From: Treponema sp.
GTDB taxonomy: Bacteria > Spirochaetota > Spirochaetia > Treponematales > Breznakiellaceae
Reading direction: 5' to 3'
NCBI GenBank assembly: GCA_031280065.1
Contig: JAITHH010000088.1
Location: forward strand, 1 to 8,322
Length of the DNA: 8,322 nucleotides
Shown: positions 1 to 7,009 of the stretch, piece by piece
Layout of the letters: every line of letters starts with the position of its first letter
How positions within the stretch are numbered: position 1 is the first letter of the stretch
Notes under the pieces: generated by a model
The model's input: the letters and a program-made list of their open reading frames with translations, nothing else
What the model was told of the DNA's origin: nothing
The model's database searches: none
Translations under genes and position numbers: made by a program

Positions 1-779
1 CCGCAGTAACCGGCGGTAAGTCCCAGGGCCCCCACCACCACCGGGTTGGCCCCCTGGCTAATCAGGAAGGGAATCCCGATGCCCACGGTGATCACCGAAA
101 AAGCCGCAAAGCCGTTCCCCATGATGATGGTGAACAGGGCCATCCCGATGCAGTAGACCGCCACGGCGGCCAGCCGGGAACCTTCGGGGATGACCGCTGA
201 AACGCCCTGGGCTATCACCGTACCCACCCCGGCGGCGGTAAAGAGGGCCCCCAGGGCGGCCAGGAGCTGGGGCAGAATCCCCGCGGGCCCCACGTTGTCC
301 ATGAGCCGGGGGCCGTCCACCACGACATTTTTGGGGCGGCTCCGGGTAACGATGAACACCACGACAATGGCCGCCAGGGCGGAAATGCCGATGGCGTTGC
401 TGGAATTGATCCACTTGCTGAGGAAGCTGGCCGCCAGAAGCGCCGCCACGGCCAGGGAGACCGGGGGAAGGAAGATCTTGAACCCGATCCTGTCGGCGTT
501 TTGCCGGGTGGTTTCCGGGGAGGGCACGTCGCTGGCGCTCTGTTTTACCCCGCCGCAGGCGGTGAGGCCGGCGATAATCACCACGCAGACCCCGCTGACC
601 CATTTGGGAATGTAGGGCCCCAGGATGAAAACAAAGGCCAGGATGAACCAGAACAGCGCTGTGGTCATCCGCCGCTTCGCGTTCTGGTCCCGCAGGGCCT
701 TGAGCCCCACCAGGATAAAGATCACCCCGATGAGGGAATAAAAAATTTCAGCCAGGACGGTATTCAGATTCCAGGTCAT
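1..779 (-). CDS. DUF979 family membrane protein, probable 5-oxoproline transporter subunit (partial, C-terminus off the left edge)
   Basis: Read leftwards from the ATG at 779-777, the frame stays open for 259 codons to the window edge, so the C-terminus is missing, probably by about 50 residues. It is a polytopic inner-membrane protein with hydrophobic stretches near residues 10-26, 40-56, 60-75, 103-121, 128-145, 168-192, 203-220 and 223-240. The segment GNGFAAFSVIT (221-231) and the following GANPVVVGALGLTAGYCG (243 to the edge) match what I recall as the most conserved block of DUF979. This family is always paired with DUF969, and the pair is named a 5-oxoproline transporter. That substrate is inferred from family naming and from frequent linkage to pyroglutamate-handling enzymes, not from this sequence. 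A GGGAGGG ribosome binding site at 794-788 lies 8 nt before the start. The start overlaps the DUF969 stop as ATGA (779-776), which suggests translational coupling. Confidence 0.85.
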   Translation of the reverse strand, partial: MTWNLNTVLAEIFYSLIGVIFILVGLKALRDQNAKRRMTTALFWFILAFVFILGPYIPKWVSGVCVVIIAGLTACGGVKQSASDVPSPETTRQNADRIGFKIFLPPVSLAVAALLAASFLSKWINSSNAIGISALAAIVVVFIVTRSRPKNVVVDGPRLMDNVGPAGILPQLLAALGALFTAAGVGTVIAQGVSAVIPEGSRLAAVAVYCIGMALFTIIMGNGFAAFSVITVGIGIPFLISQGANPVVVGALGLTAGYC

Positions 780-1468
780 GGGGTTTTCCCTCCCTTTTTG
801 TAGTTGTAGGTCCGGTCCAGGGACCGGTCAAAGAACCAGTTGTGGGCAACCCCCACCAGTACCGCCAGCACCGCGATGGGGATGGACATGGCGGCGATCT
901 GGAGGGCGCTCACCTCCTGGCCCTGGGCGGTCAGGGTGGACACGATGAGCAGGGTTCCGCTGGCTCCCATGAAGCAGTTCTGGGCAAAGAAGTTGCCGAT
1001 GTTTTCGCTGGCCGCGGCGCGGCCCTTGATCTGGTCCACGGTCTTTTCCGTGAGGCCGCCGTAGCGGGCTACCGAGGCGGCGTTGGCCATAGGTTCCACC
1101 AGGGGACGCACGAATTGGGGATGCCCTCCGAGGCGGAGGGAAAAGGCCCCGGCGATGCTGCGGATCACGAAATAGATAGAGATGACCCCGCCTGAGGTAG
1201 CCATCTTTGCCTTACGGATAAGGTCAACCGCCTTGTCCTTGAGGCCGTAGCGTTCGCAGATCCCGATCACCGGCAGGGTCAGCACGAAGATGGTTGCCAG
1301 CCGCTGGCTCACAAAGGAGCCCCCCAGGACCTCCAAAATTTCCACCGGCCCCATACCGGCCACCAGGCCGGTGACGATTCCGGCGGCCACCACCACGGCG
1401 ATGGTGTCGAATTTCAGGATAAAACCCGCCACAACGATGAGCACCCCGATAAGTTTGAGTAATTCCAC
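776..1468 (-). CDS. DUF969 family membrane protein, probable 5-oxoproline transporter subunit
   Basis: A 230-residue membrane protein, full length for DUF969. Hydrophobic segments lie near residues 4-20, 22-39, 57-71, 93-110, 168-180 and 187-210. Family-typical blocks are visible: LPVIGICERYGLKD (65-78), GGHPQFVRPLVEPMA (114-128) and SENIGNFFAQNCFMGASG (154-171). It probably forms an inner-membrane transporter with the DUF979 product encoded immediately downstream, which starts at the ATGA overlap (779-776). The role in 5-oxoproline (pyroglutamate) uptake is family knowledge; the substrate cannot be read from the sequence. The start is GTG at 1468-1466, chosen because a perfect AAGGAGG sits 5 nt upstream and because the protein then begins directly with its first membrane helix. 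A strong sigma70-type promoter precedes it. The operon probably continues past the left edge, where a pyroglutamyl peptidase or 5-oxoprolinase gene would fit. Confidence 0.9.
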   Translation of the reverse strand: MELLKLIGVLIVVAGFILKFDTIAVVVAAGIVTGLVAGMGPVEILEVLGGSFVSQRLATIFVLTLPVIGICERYGLKDKAVDLIRKAKMATSGGVISIYFVIRSIAGAFSLRLGGHPQFVRPLVEPMANAASVARYGGLTEKTVDQIKGRAAASENIGNFFAQNCFMGASGTLLIVSTLTAQGQEVSALQIAAMSIPIAVLAVLVGVAHNWFFDRSLDRTYNYKKGGKTP

Positions 1469-1473
1469 CGATT

Positions 1474-1480
1474 CCTCCTT
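1474..1480 (-). promoter_or_regulatory. Ribosome binding site of the DUF969 gene, decides its GTG start
   Basis: On the - strand this reads AAGGAGG, a full match to the anti-Shine-Dalgarno core, with 5 nt (AATCG) before the GTG at 1468-1466. It supports GTG rather than an internal ATG as the start codon. Confidence 0.8.
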
Positions 1481-1490
1481 AATAATAAAG

Positions 1491-1504
1491 ATTTAATATT
1501 AGAT
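1491..1504. repeat. Imperfect palindrome over the predicted start of the transporter transcript
   Basis: The perfect 8-bp palindrome TAATATTA (1494-1501) extends to 12 of 14 symmetric positions over 1491-1504. It overlaps the end of the predicted -10 box and the expected transcription start near 1496, where a repressor could act. AT-rich DNA produces short palindromes by chance, so an operator is only a possibility. Confidence 0.25.
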
Positions 1505-1532
1505 TATCGCTCTGGATTCTTCAAACTGTCAA
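1503..1532 (-). promoter_or_regulatory. Predicted sigma70-type promoter of the transporter operon
   Basis: On the - strand, TTGACA (1532-1527, 6/6 to the -35 consensus) is followed after 18 nt by GATAAT (1508-1503, 5/6 to the -10 consensus). Transcription should begin near 1496, giving a leader of about 28 nt that contains the AAGGAGG site. The surrounding DNA is AT-rich compared with the genes, as expected for a promoter. Good match by eye; no expression evidence. Confidence 0.7.
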
Positions 1533-1606
1533 GAAAAAATTCACGCTGCCCCGTTTTATCCGCTGCTCCCCGGCCCTCCGTCTGCGCTCTGCCGTATAGC
1601 CTGGTG

Positions 1607-1625
1607 AACGCCCTGCGGGCGCGTT
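1607..1625. repeat. GC-rich inverted repeat just upstream of the elongation-operon promoter
   Basis: CGCCC (1609-1613), a 3-nt loop TGC, and GGGCG (1617-1621) form a perfect 5-bp inverted repeat. Allowing a 2-nt bulge (CG at 1622-1623), the arms extend to AACGCCC and GGGCG..TT, reaching into the first bases of the -35 box. No T-tract follows, so it does not look like an intrinsic terminator on the + strand. It could be a protein-binding site or a chance feature of GC-rich DNA. Confidence 0.25.
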
Positions 1626-1652
1626 GACATACTCAAAACATAATTATACCAT
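1624..1652 (+). promoter_or_regulatory. Predicted sigma70-type promoter of the TPR-mreBCD-pbp2-rodA operon, near-leaderless
   Basis: TTGACA at 1624-1629 is a perfect -35 box. With 17-nt spacing the -10 box is TACCAT (1647-1652, 4/6). An alternative, TATACC (1645-1650, 4/6), would have 15-nt spacing. Either choice puts transcription start at about 1657-1660, only 2-5 nt before the ATG at 1662, so the message would have almost no 5' leader. I saw no better promoter on this strand between 1469 and 1661. Confidence 0.55.
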
Positions 1653-1661
1653 GAGACACGT

Positions 1662-2687
1662 ATGGCAAGGCAGCGTTCCATCTCCGGTTACGGCGTCAAG
1701 GCGCCGCGAAAGCGCGTTATTTACATTATTATCGGCGCGGCGGTTATCGGGGCGCTTGGGGCGGGTCTGGCGATTGTGCTAAGGGGACAGCTCCACCGGC
1801 GGGGAAACGAAACGCGGGAATTGACGCAAATTTGGGAAGAGCAATCCTATAACCGGGCTTTTGAACTGAGCGCGGCGCAGCTTGCGGAAAACCCCATGGA
1901 TTACACCGCCCTCGTGCTCTACGGCTTTTCCGCCTATCAGCTTGCCGTGGCCCAGATCAATAACTTCGATACCCTCGCCTACATTGACGATTGTATCTGG
2001 TCATTGAGAAAGGCCCTGTTATGCAAAGAGGGCGCTGCGGGGGACCCCCGGATATACTACGTCCTGGGCAAGGCCTATTACTACAAAGGCGGCAGCTACG
2101 CGGACTTGGCGGTCCGCTACCTGGAGGCCGCCAGAGACGGCGGCTATGCTGCCGGGGACATTCCCGAATACCTGGGGCTGGCTTATGCGGCGATTCACGA
2201 TTACCGGAATTCCGTCGCCGCCTTTTCCCTGGCCCTGAATTCCGCAGGCGGGGAAGAGGCCGGAGAAGCGCCGTCTGAGCCGGGAGCGGCGTATTCCCTG
2301 GATATTGTGTACGGCCAGACCTACGCGGGGAAGCCCCCGTCGGATCTGATGCTTCTGGCCATCGCGCACTCGTATGCGGCCCTGGATGAATTTGACGCGG
2401 CGCGGGCGTATCTGGTGCGCTGCCTTGAAACATCCAAGGATGTCAGCAAGCGGATAGCGGCCCGGCTTTTGCTGGGGAAAATGCTGGTAAAGACCGGCGA
2501 TTTTGCCGCAGCCGAGGGCCAGTACCTTGCCATACTTGAAGAAGACGGCGAACATGCCGAGGCCCACTTTCAAATGGGCGAATTATACGCCGCCGCGGGC
2601 GACGACACCAGGGCGCGGGCCGGGTGGCGCAGGGCGTGGCGGATAAATCCCGGCCATGAAGGGGCCAGGGCCCGGCTTAATATGTAG
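1662..2687 (+). CDS. Membrane-anchored TPR-repeat protein, first gene of the rod-shape operon
   Basis: A 341-residue protein of unknown specific function. A short basic N-terminus (residues 1-18, many Arg/Lys) is followed by one hydrophobic helix (about 19-41), so the rest should lie outside the cytoplasmic membrane, in the periplasm if the cell is diderm. Helical repeats of TPR type can be seen near 130-164, 166-199, 227-259, 264-296 and 297-330. The last is the clearest, with the usual small and aromatic pattern ([20 protein letters not shown]). A low-complexity Gly/Glu/Ala/Pro linker (195-210) separates the first two repeats from the others. TPR domains bind other proteins; the position 22 nt ahead of mreB suggests a helper of the elongation machinery, but this is inference. 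The start is fixed: an in-frame TAA lies at 1641-1643 with no other start codon before ATG 1662. Only a weak GAGA (1653-1656) could act as ribosome binding site. Confidence 0.85.
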   Translation: MARQRSISGYGVKAPRKRVIYIIIGAAVIGALGAGLAIVLRGQLHRRGNETRELTQIWEEQSYNRAFELSAAQLAENPMDYTALVLYGFSAYQLAVAQINNFDTLAYIDDCIWSLRKALLCKEGAAGDPRIYYVLGKAYYYKGGSYADLAVRYLEAARDGGYAAGDIPEYLGLAYAAIHDYRNSVAAFSLALNSAGGEEAGEAPSEPGAAYSLDIVYGQTYAGKPPSDLMLLAIAHSYAALDEFDAARAYLVRCLETSKDVSKRIAARLLLGKMLVKTGDFAAAEGQYLAILEEDGEHAEAHFQMGELYAAAGDDTRARAGWRRAWRINPGHEGARARLNM

Positions 2688-2696
2688 ACTATCAAA

Positions 2697-2702
2697 AAGG
2701 GG
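2697..2702 (+). promoter_or_regulatory. Ribosome binding site of mreB, decides its start
   Basis: AAGGGG lies 7 nt before the ATG at 2710. The frame is also open from an upstream ATG at 2656, but that one lies inside the TPR gene and would add 18 residues unrelated to MreB. The ribosome site and the family's normal N-terminus both favour 2710. Confidence 0.7.
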
Positions 2703-2709
2703 AAGCGCT

Positions 2710-3738
2710 ATGTTTGGGAAAAATTCTTCCGACGTTGGAATTGATTTAGGAACGTGTAATACGCTTATCTATATCCGCGGAAAGGGCATCGTGATCAATG
2801 AACCGTCGGTCGTGGCGGTCGAGCGGGGGACCAAGAAGGTGATGGCCGTGGGCGCGGATGCCAAGCGGATGCTCTGGAAGACGCCGGGGAATATTATCGC
2901 CATCAGGCCCATGCGGGACGGGGTGATCGCGGACCTCGAATCAACGGAAAAGATGATCCGGTACTTTGTTTCCAAGGTTCTGCCCCGCTACCGCTTCGTC
3001 AAACCCCGCATGGTCATCGGCATCCCCTCCTGCATAACCGAAGTGGAACGCCGGGCCGTGGAGGAAAGCGCCTATAAAGCCGGGGCCAGGGAAGTGGTGG
3101 TGATCGAGGAGAGCCTGGCCGCAGCCATCGGCGCGGACATCCCCATCTTCGAGCCCGCGGGGAACATGATCTGCGACATCGGGGGCGGGACCACGGAGAC
3201 ATCGGTGATCTCCCTGGGGGGCATGGTGGTTACCAACGCCATACGCCTGGGAGGGGATGAATTTGACGAGGCCATCATCAAGCACGTGCGCAGTGTGCAT
3301 AACCTGATCATCGGGGAGCAGACCGCCGAGCGGCTCAAGATCGAGATCGGGAACGCATCGCCTGATAAAACCATCGAGAAGGTGGAGATCAAGGGAACCG
3401 ACGCCATTACCGGGCTGCCCCGGCGGCTGGAAATCGACTCCGTGGAGATACGGGAAGCCCTCAAAGACCCCATCAGCCAGATCATCGACGAGATCAAGAC
3501 CACCCTGGGGCAGACGCCGCCTGAATTGGCCGCGGACATCGTGGAGCGGGGCATCGTGATGACCGGCGGCGGCTCCCTGCTCAAGGGCCTGCCCAAACTC
3601 ATCGCCAAAGAAACCGGTGTGCCGGTATTTCTCGCGGAGCGGCCCCTGGACTGCGTGGCCCTGGGCGCGGGCAAATACTTTGAAATCGCCCGGGGATTTG
3701 AAAACACCCGGAACATCTACGACAATCTGAACGGATAG
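2710..3738 (+). CDS. mreB: Rod shape-determining protein MreB (bacterial actin)
   Basis: A 342-residue actin-fold ATPase, normal length for MreB. It polymerises on the inner face of the membrane and guides the elongation machinery. The nucleotide-binding motifs are in order: phosphate-1 GIDLGTCNT (10-18), the interdomain segment around [10 protein letters not shown] (132-141), phosphate-2 DIGGGTTE (156-163) and the adenosine motif [14 protein letters not shown] (281-294). Other family blocks include [11 protein letters not shown] (65-75), GDEFDEAI (182-189), [13 protein letters not shown] (202-214) and the TPPELAADI stretch (269-277). Two positions look unusual next to MreB sequences I remember: Cys16 where Ala is common, and Ser135 where Pro is common after the EE pair. 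The gene follows the TPR gene by 22 nt and precedes mreC by 7 nt. Identity is certain; whether the genome holds other mreB paralogues cannot be seen. Confidence 0.98.
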   Translation: MFGKNSSDVGIDLGTCNTLIYIRGKGIVINEPSVVAVERGTKKVMAVGADAKRMLWKTPGNIIAIRPMRDGVIADLESTEKMIRYFVSKVLPRYRFVKPRMVIGIPSCITEVERRAVEESAYKAGAREVVVIEESLAAAIGADIPIFEPAGNMICDIGGGTTETSVISLGGMVVTNAIRLGGDEFDEAIIKHVRSVHNLIIGEQTAERLKIEIGNASPDKTIEKVEIKGTDAITGLPRRLEIDSVEIREALKDPISQIIDEIKTTLGQTPPELAADIVERGIVMTGGGSLLKGLPKLIAKETGVPVFLAERPLDCVALGAGKYFEIARGFENTRNIYDNLNG

Positions 3739-3745
3739 GGTTTGT

Positions 3746-4639
3746 ATGCGGGTAGGGGAGCGGCTGAAGCCGAAAAAACGGATCAACGCCGATACCTTGG
3801 TGTTTGCGGCGCTGACATTCGTGTCTTTTGCGCTGCTGTTCTTCTCGACCCGCAGCTTCTTCATCGATTTCCGGGACATGGGGCTCTCCCTCTTCTCCGG
3901 TGTGCGGGGGGGGATTCACGGCGCGGCTTCCGCGGTCTCCCGGACCGCCCTCTCCATCCAGGAACTGGCCAAACTGCGCAGCGAGTACGCCGAACTCGTT
4001 GAGCGGGTCGCCCGCTACGAGCAGTTGGAGCGGAACGCCGCGGAGATACGGCAGGAGAACTTCCGCCTGCGCGAACAGTTGGGCTTTGCGCCGGGGATCC
4101 GCTACCGCCACATCCCCGCGGAGATCATCGGCAGAGACCCGGACAACCTGTTTTCGGCCATCGTCATCAACAAGGGGAAACGGCACGGCGTGGAATACAA
4201 CATGCCGGTCATCGCCTTCCAGAAAGGCGTCCAGGCGCTTGCGGGCAAGGTGGTGCAGGCGGGGCAGTTGGAGAGCCTGGTGATGCCCGTGTTTGACGTG
4301 AGTTCCTTTGTCCCCGCCCGGCTGTCTGAATCGCGCTACGAGGGCCTGGTGGAAGGCCAGGGCAAACGTGAATACCCCCTGATGATGCGGCTGATCAACA
4401 AGCGGGCCCGGGAGGACATTCATTTCGGGGACCTTATCATCACCAGCGGGATCAGCGGCGGCGCGGAGGGCGCGGTGTACCCCGGGGGAATCACCATCGG
4501 CAGGGTAAGCCGCGTCCTGTATCAGGAGTACGAGACCTCAATGGAGGTTGAGCTGGAGCCTGCCCTGGATTTCTCCCGGCTCGAATACGTGTTCGTGATC
4601 GGCGAGGCCCTGGGCGGCCAATGGGATTCCGATGGCTAA
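3746..4639 (+). CDS. mreC: Rod shape-determining protein MreC
   Basis: A 297-residue bitopic membrane protein. It has a basic cytoplasmic N-terminus (1-15), one membrane helix (about 17-36), a coiled coil rich in Glu/Arg/Leu (about 70-113, the dimerisation helix of MreC), and then the beta-rich domain that binds PBP2. Family signatures are IPAEIIGRDPDN (123-134), the KG..HGVEYNMPVI region (about 143-157) and GDLIITSGISGG (228-239) leading to YPGGITIGRV. In the elongasome MreC binds PBP2 and shifts it, with RodA, to its active state. The segment after GDLIITSG is a few residues longer (GGAEGA) than the form I remember. The ATG at 3746 lies 7 nt after the mreB stop, and its only ribosome binding site is a weak AGGG (3737-3740) overlapping that stop. 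This suggests translation depends on ribosomes finishing mreB. Confidence 0.95.
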   Translation: MRVGERLKPKKRINADTLVFAALTFVSFALLFFSTRSFFIDFRDMGLSLFSGVRGGIHGAASAVSRTALSIQELAKLRSEYAELVERVARYEQLERNAAEIRQENFRLREQLGFAPGIRYRHIPAEIIGRDPDNLFSAIVINKGKRHGVEYNMPVIAFQKGVQALAGKVVQAGQLESLVMPVFDVSSFVPARLSESRYEGLVEGQGKREYPLMMRLINKRAREDIHFGDLIITSGISGGAEGAVYPGGITIGRVSRVLYQEYETSMEVELEPALDFSRLEYVFVIGEALGGQWDSDG

Positions 4640-5135
4640 AAACGTTATCTGGGCAACTGTATTTGCCGTGGCGGCGATCCTCCTCCAGTCAACCCTGCTT
4701 GCCCGCCTGGCCGTGTATCACGCGGTGCCCGATCTTGCCCTGGGCATCCTGGTGTTCAGCGCCTATACCAACGGGACCATGACCGGCCAGCTCACCGGCT
4801 TCTGTTCCGGCCTGCTCATGGATTTCCTCTCCGCCGCGCCCTTGGGCCTGAACGCCTTTATCAGGACCATCCTCGGAGCCCTGGGCGGGCTGATGAACGG
4901 CACCCTGTTTCTGGACAGCCTGTTCCTCCCCATGGCCCTGTGCGCGGGCGCGACGCTGCTCAAGGCCCTCCTGTACTATATGCTCCACCTGCTCTTTTCC
5001 GGCGCGGTCCCCGCCTATGCGCTCTTAGAGCCGACGCTCTGGATTGAATTGACGCTGAACACCCTGTCGGCGCCGTTTCTCTTCTATTTTTTGAAGCTGT
5101 TCAAATCCCTTTTGACCGGCAGGAGGGAAGGCTGA
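4632..5135 (+). CDS. mreD: Rod shape-determining protein MreD
   Basis: A 167-residue integral membrane protein, typical MreD length, with about five hydrophobic segments (near 6-27, 33-48, 56-90 as a broken pair, 98-121 and 138-159). The recognisable family blocks are VPDLALGILVF (32-42) and GFCSGLLMDFLSAAPLGLNAF (56-76), where the GLL.D and G.NA pattern is characteristic. It works with MreC as a membrane part of the elongation complex and is poorly conserved outside these blocks, so position between mreC and pbp2 adds much to the call. The ATG at 4632 lies inside the last codons of mreC (8-nt overlap), with GGGA at 4623-4626 as a possible ribosome site. The 3' end of the gene contains the strong ribosome binding site of the following pbp2. 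Confidence 0.93.
   Translation: MAKNVIWATVFAVAAILLQSTLLARLAVYHAVPDLALGILVFSAYTNGTMTGQLTGFCSGLLMDFLSAAPLGLNAFIRTILGALGGLMNGTLFLDSLFLPMALCAGATLLKALLYYMLHLLFSGAVPAYALLEPTLWIELTLNTLSAPFLFYFLKLFKSLLTGRREG
5121..5126 (+). promoter_or_regulatory. Ribosome binding site of pbp2 within the mreD 3' end
   Basis: AGGAGG, 8 nt before the pbp2 ATG at 5135, is the strongest ribosome site seen in the operon. It lies inside the mreD coding sequence, and the mreD stop and the pbp2 start share one base (TGATG at 5133-5137). Terminating ribosomes could re-initiate directly, while the strong site may also load new ribosomes. Confidence 0.7.
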
Positions 5136-7009
5136 TGCCCGCCCCGCTTGCCAACGGCGAAGAACGGCCCGTCCGGCGCATCCGGCTGCTCCAGGCGCTG
5201 TTCATCGTGATCTTTGTCAGCTATACGGTCCGGCTTTTCAGTATGCAGATACTCCAGGGCGAGGGCTACCGGATGCGGGCCGAGAATATCGCCCGCCGGA
5301 CAGCCGTGATTCCCGCCCAGCGGGGAGAGATATACGACCGGCATTTCAGCCGCCCCATGTCGCTGAATACCGATTCCTACGCCGTCAGCATCACCCCCGC
5401 GGAGGTTCCCCGCGCCGAAATGGGCGAAGTCTTTGAGCGGGCCGCCCTGATCCTCGGCGTTTCCAAGGAGCAGATCGCCCAGAAGATTCCCCCGGAATCC
5501 TACAGCCAGTATCAGCCGGTTGAGGTGGCCGTCAACGTTCCCTTCAATATTATCGCGGCCCTGGCGGAGAACGTGGATTCCCTGCCGGGCCTGTCCTGGC
5601 AGTTAAAGCCCATGCGGAACTACGCCGATACCGGCAGCCTTTCCCACGTGGTGGGCTACGTGGGGAATATCACCAGCGACGAGCTGACCATGCTCTACAA
5701 CCGGGGCTACAAACAGGGGGATATGATCGGCAAGGCGGGCATTGAACGGCAGTACGATGAACTCCTGCGGGGCAAAGAGGGCCTGGAGACCAGGAACGTG
5801 GATGTCCGGGGCAGGCGCATCGCGGGGGACCTCAACTACCAGCGGGAACCGCCGGTCATGGGCAAGAACCTCGTGCTGACCATTGACCGCGATATCCAGG
5901 TGCTGGCAGAACAGGCCCTGGGAAACCGCATGGGCGCGGTGGTGGTGATGCGGCCCGCCACCGGGGAGATACTCGCCATGGTTTCCTACCCCTGGTACAA
6001 CCCCAACCTCTTCAACCACGGCGTCATGGGCGCGGAGTACCAGGCCCTCTTGAACGATCCCAACAAGCCCTTCCTCAACCGGGCGATTCAGTCCAGTTAT
6101 CCCCCGGCGTCGACCTTCAAGATCGTGATGACCACCGGCATTTTGGCGGAAAACGCCTTTCCAACCGAGCAGACCGTGGATTGTCCGGGGGAGATCAACT
6201 ACGGCGAGAGGCCTTGGCGCTGTCATATCCGCCGTCCGGGGCATGGGCGGCTCAATTTGCAGCGGGCCATGGCCCAGTCCTGCGATATTTACTACTGGGC
6301 GGTGGGCCGGGATTACCTGGGCGTGGAACGCATCGTCTCTTACGCCCGTGACTACGGGTTCGGGGAGCGCACGGGGATCGACCTTCCCGGCGAGATCGAG
6401 GGCTTCATCCCGAACCCCCAATGGAAGGAACGCCGCTTCCACGAGCGCTGGCTGGGAGGCGACACCATGAACATGTCCATCGGCCAGGGCTATACCCTGG
6501 TAACCCCCCTGCAAATGGCCAATATGGCGGCCATGACGGTCAACGGCGGGGTCATCTACCAGCCCCGCCTCCTCAAAGAGGTGCGGGACCCCCTGACCGG
6601 CGCGGTGGAACAGCAGATCGCGCCCAAGGTAATTCACCAGAGTGATGTGGACCCTGCGGTATTTGCCGCGGTCAGGCGGGATATGCGCTCGGTCATCACC
6701 GAGGGGACGGCTCAGTTCCCCCTGAACATCAAGTCCGTGGCTATCGCGGGCAAGACGGGAACCGGCGAGGTGGGGCTCCAGGACCGCTGGCATTCCTGGT
6801 TTACCGCCTTTGCCCCCTACGAGACCGATAAGCCGGAAGAGCGGGTGGTGGTTTCCATTATCGTGGAGGCCTCGAACAAGTGGGAATGGTGGGCCCCCTA
6901 CGCCTCGGCGATCATCTTTCAGGGCATTTTCACCGGGCAGACCTACGATGAAGCGGTCCGCGCCCTGGGCTTCCAGTACGTCATTCCCTCATTGGGACGG
7001 CGCGAATGA
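5135..7009 (+). CDS. mrdA: Penicillin-binding protein 2, class B peptidoglycan DD-transpeptidase of the elongasome
   Basis: A 624-residue protein, close to the usual PBP2 length of about 630. A short cytoplasmic tail is followed by a membrane helix (about 18-38) and the pedestal (PBP dimer) domain, which begins with RGEIYDR (63-69). It contains the HVVGYVG stretch and the GKAGIERQYDELLRG segment. The transpeptidase domain occupies roughly 240-605 with all three catalytic motifs: STFK (326-329, nucleophile Ser326 and Lys329), SCD (382-384, the form typical of PBP2) and KTGTGE (540-545). The RPWRCH...GHGRLN region before SCD is typical of PBP2 rather than of the divisome PBP3/FtsI, as is the gene order. 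It crosslinks glycan strands made by RodA and is the target of beta-lactams such as mecillinam in other bacteria. After RGEIYDR the usual Asn-Gly is replaced by His-Phe-Ser, a small local oddity away from the active site. Confidence 0.97.
   Translation: MPAPLANGEERPVRRIRLLQALFIVIFVSYTVRLFSMQILQGEGYRMRAENIARRTAVIPAQRGEIYDRHFSRPMSLNTDSYAVSITPAEVPRAEMGEVFERAALILGVSKEQIAQKIPPESYSQYQPVEVAVNVPFNIIAALAENVDSLPGLSWQLKPMRNYADTGSLSHVVGYVGNITSDELTMLYNRGYKQGDMIGKAGIERQYDELLRGKEGLETRNVDVRGRRIAGDLNYQREPPVMGKNLVLTIDRDIQVLAEQALGNRMGAVVVMRPATGEILAMVSYPWYNPNLFNHGVMGAEYQALLNDPNKPFLNRAIQSSYPPASTFKIVMTTGILAENAFPTEQTVDCPGEINYGERPWRCHIRRPGHGRLNLQRAMAQSCDIYYWAVGRDYLGVERIVSYARDYGFGERTGIDLPGEIEGFIPNPQWKERRFHERWLGGDTMNMSIGQGYTLVTPLQMANMAAMTVNGGVIYQPRLLKEVRDPLTGAVEQQIAPKVIHQSDVDPAVFAAVRRDMRSVITEGTAQFPLNIKSVAIAGKTGTGEVGLQDRWHSWFTAFAPYETDKPEERVVVSIIVEASNKWEWWAPYASAIIFQGIFTGQTYDEAVRALGFQYVIPSLGRRE

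Noticed and set aside
58..803. Open frames on both strands at 58-603 (-), 190-615 (+) and 501-803 (+)
   Set aside because: They overlap the DUF979 frame, which gives a coherent membrane protein with family motifs. The others are composition-driven shadows.
1607..1625. The GC-rich inverted repeat as an intrinsic terminator
   Set aside because: The stem is only 5 bp without a bulge, no T-tract follows on the + strand, and divergent genes leave no upstream transcript on either strand that needs ending here.
1651..1782. Small frame of 43 codons starting at ATG 1651, out of frame with the TPR gene
   Set aside because: It overlaps the predicted -10 box, has no ribosome binding site, and its arginine-rich composition looks like a frame-shifted reading of the TPR gene.
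2656..2709. Upstream ATG extending mreB by 18 residues
   Set aside because: It lies inside the TPR gene, lacks a ribosome binding site, and the added residues do not resemble an MreB N-terminus. ATG 2710 has AAGGGG at proper spacing.
2941..4423. Two long - strand open frames opposite mreB and mreC (2941-3879 and 3599-4423)
   Set aside because: Both overlap well-identified + strand genes, show biased composition (many His, Pro, Gly, Asp) and no family motifs, so they are shadows.
5603..6793. Long open frame of 396 codons on the - strand
   Set aside because: It is fully antisense to pbp2, has no recognisable domain, and such frames are common opposite GC-rich coding DNA. The + strand product carries all PBP2 motifs.
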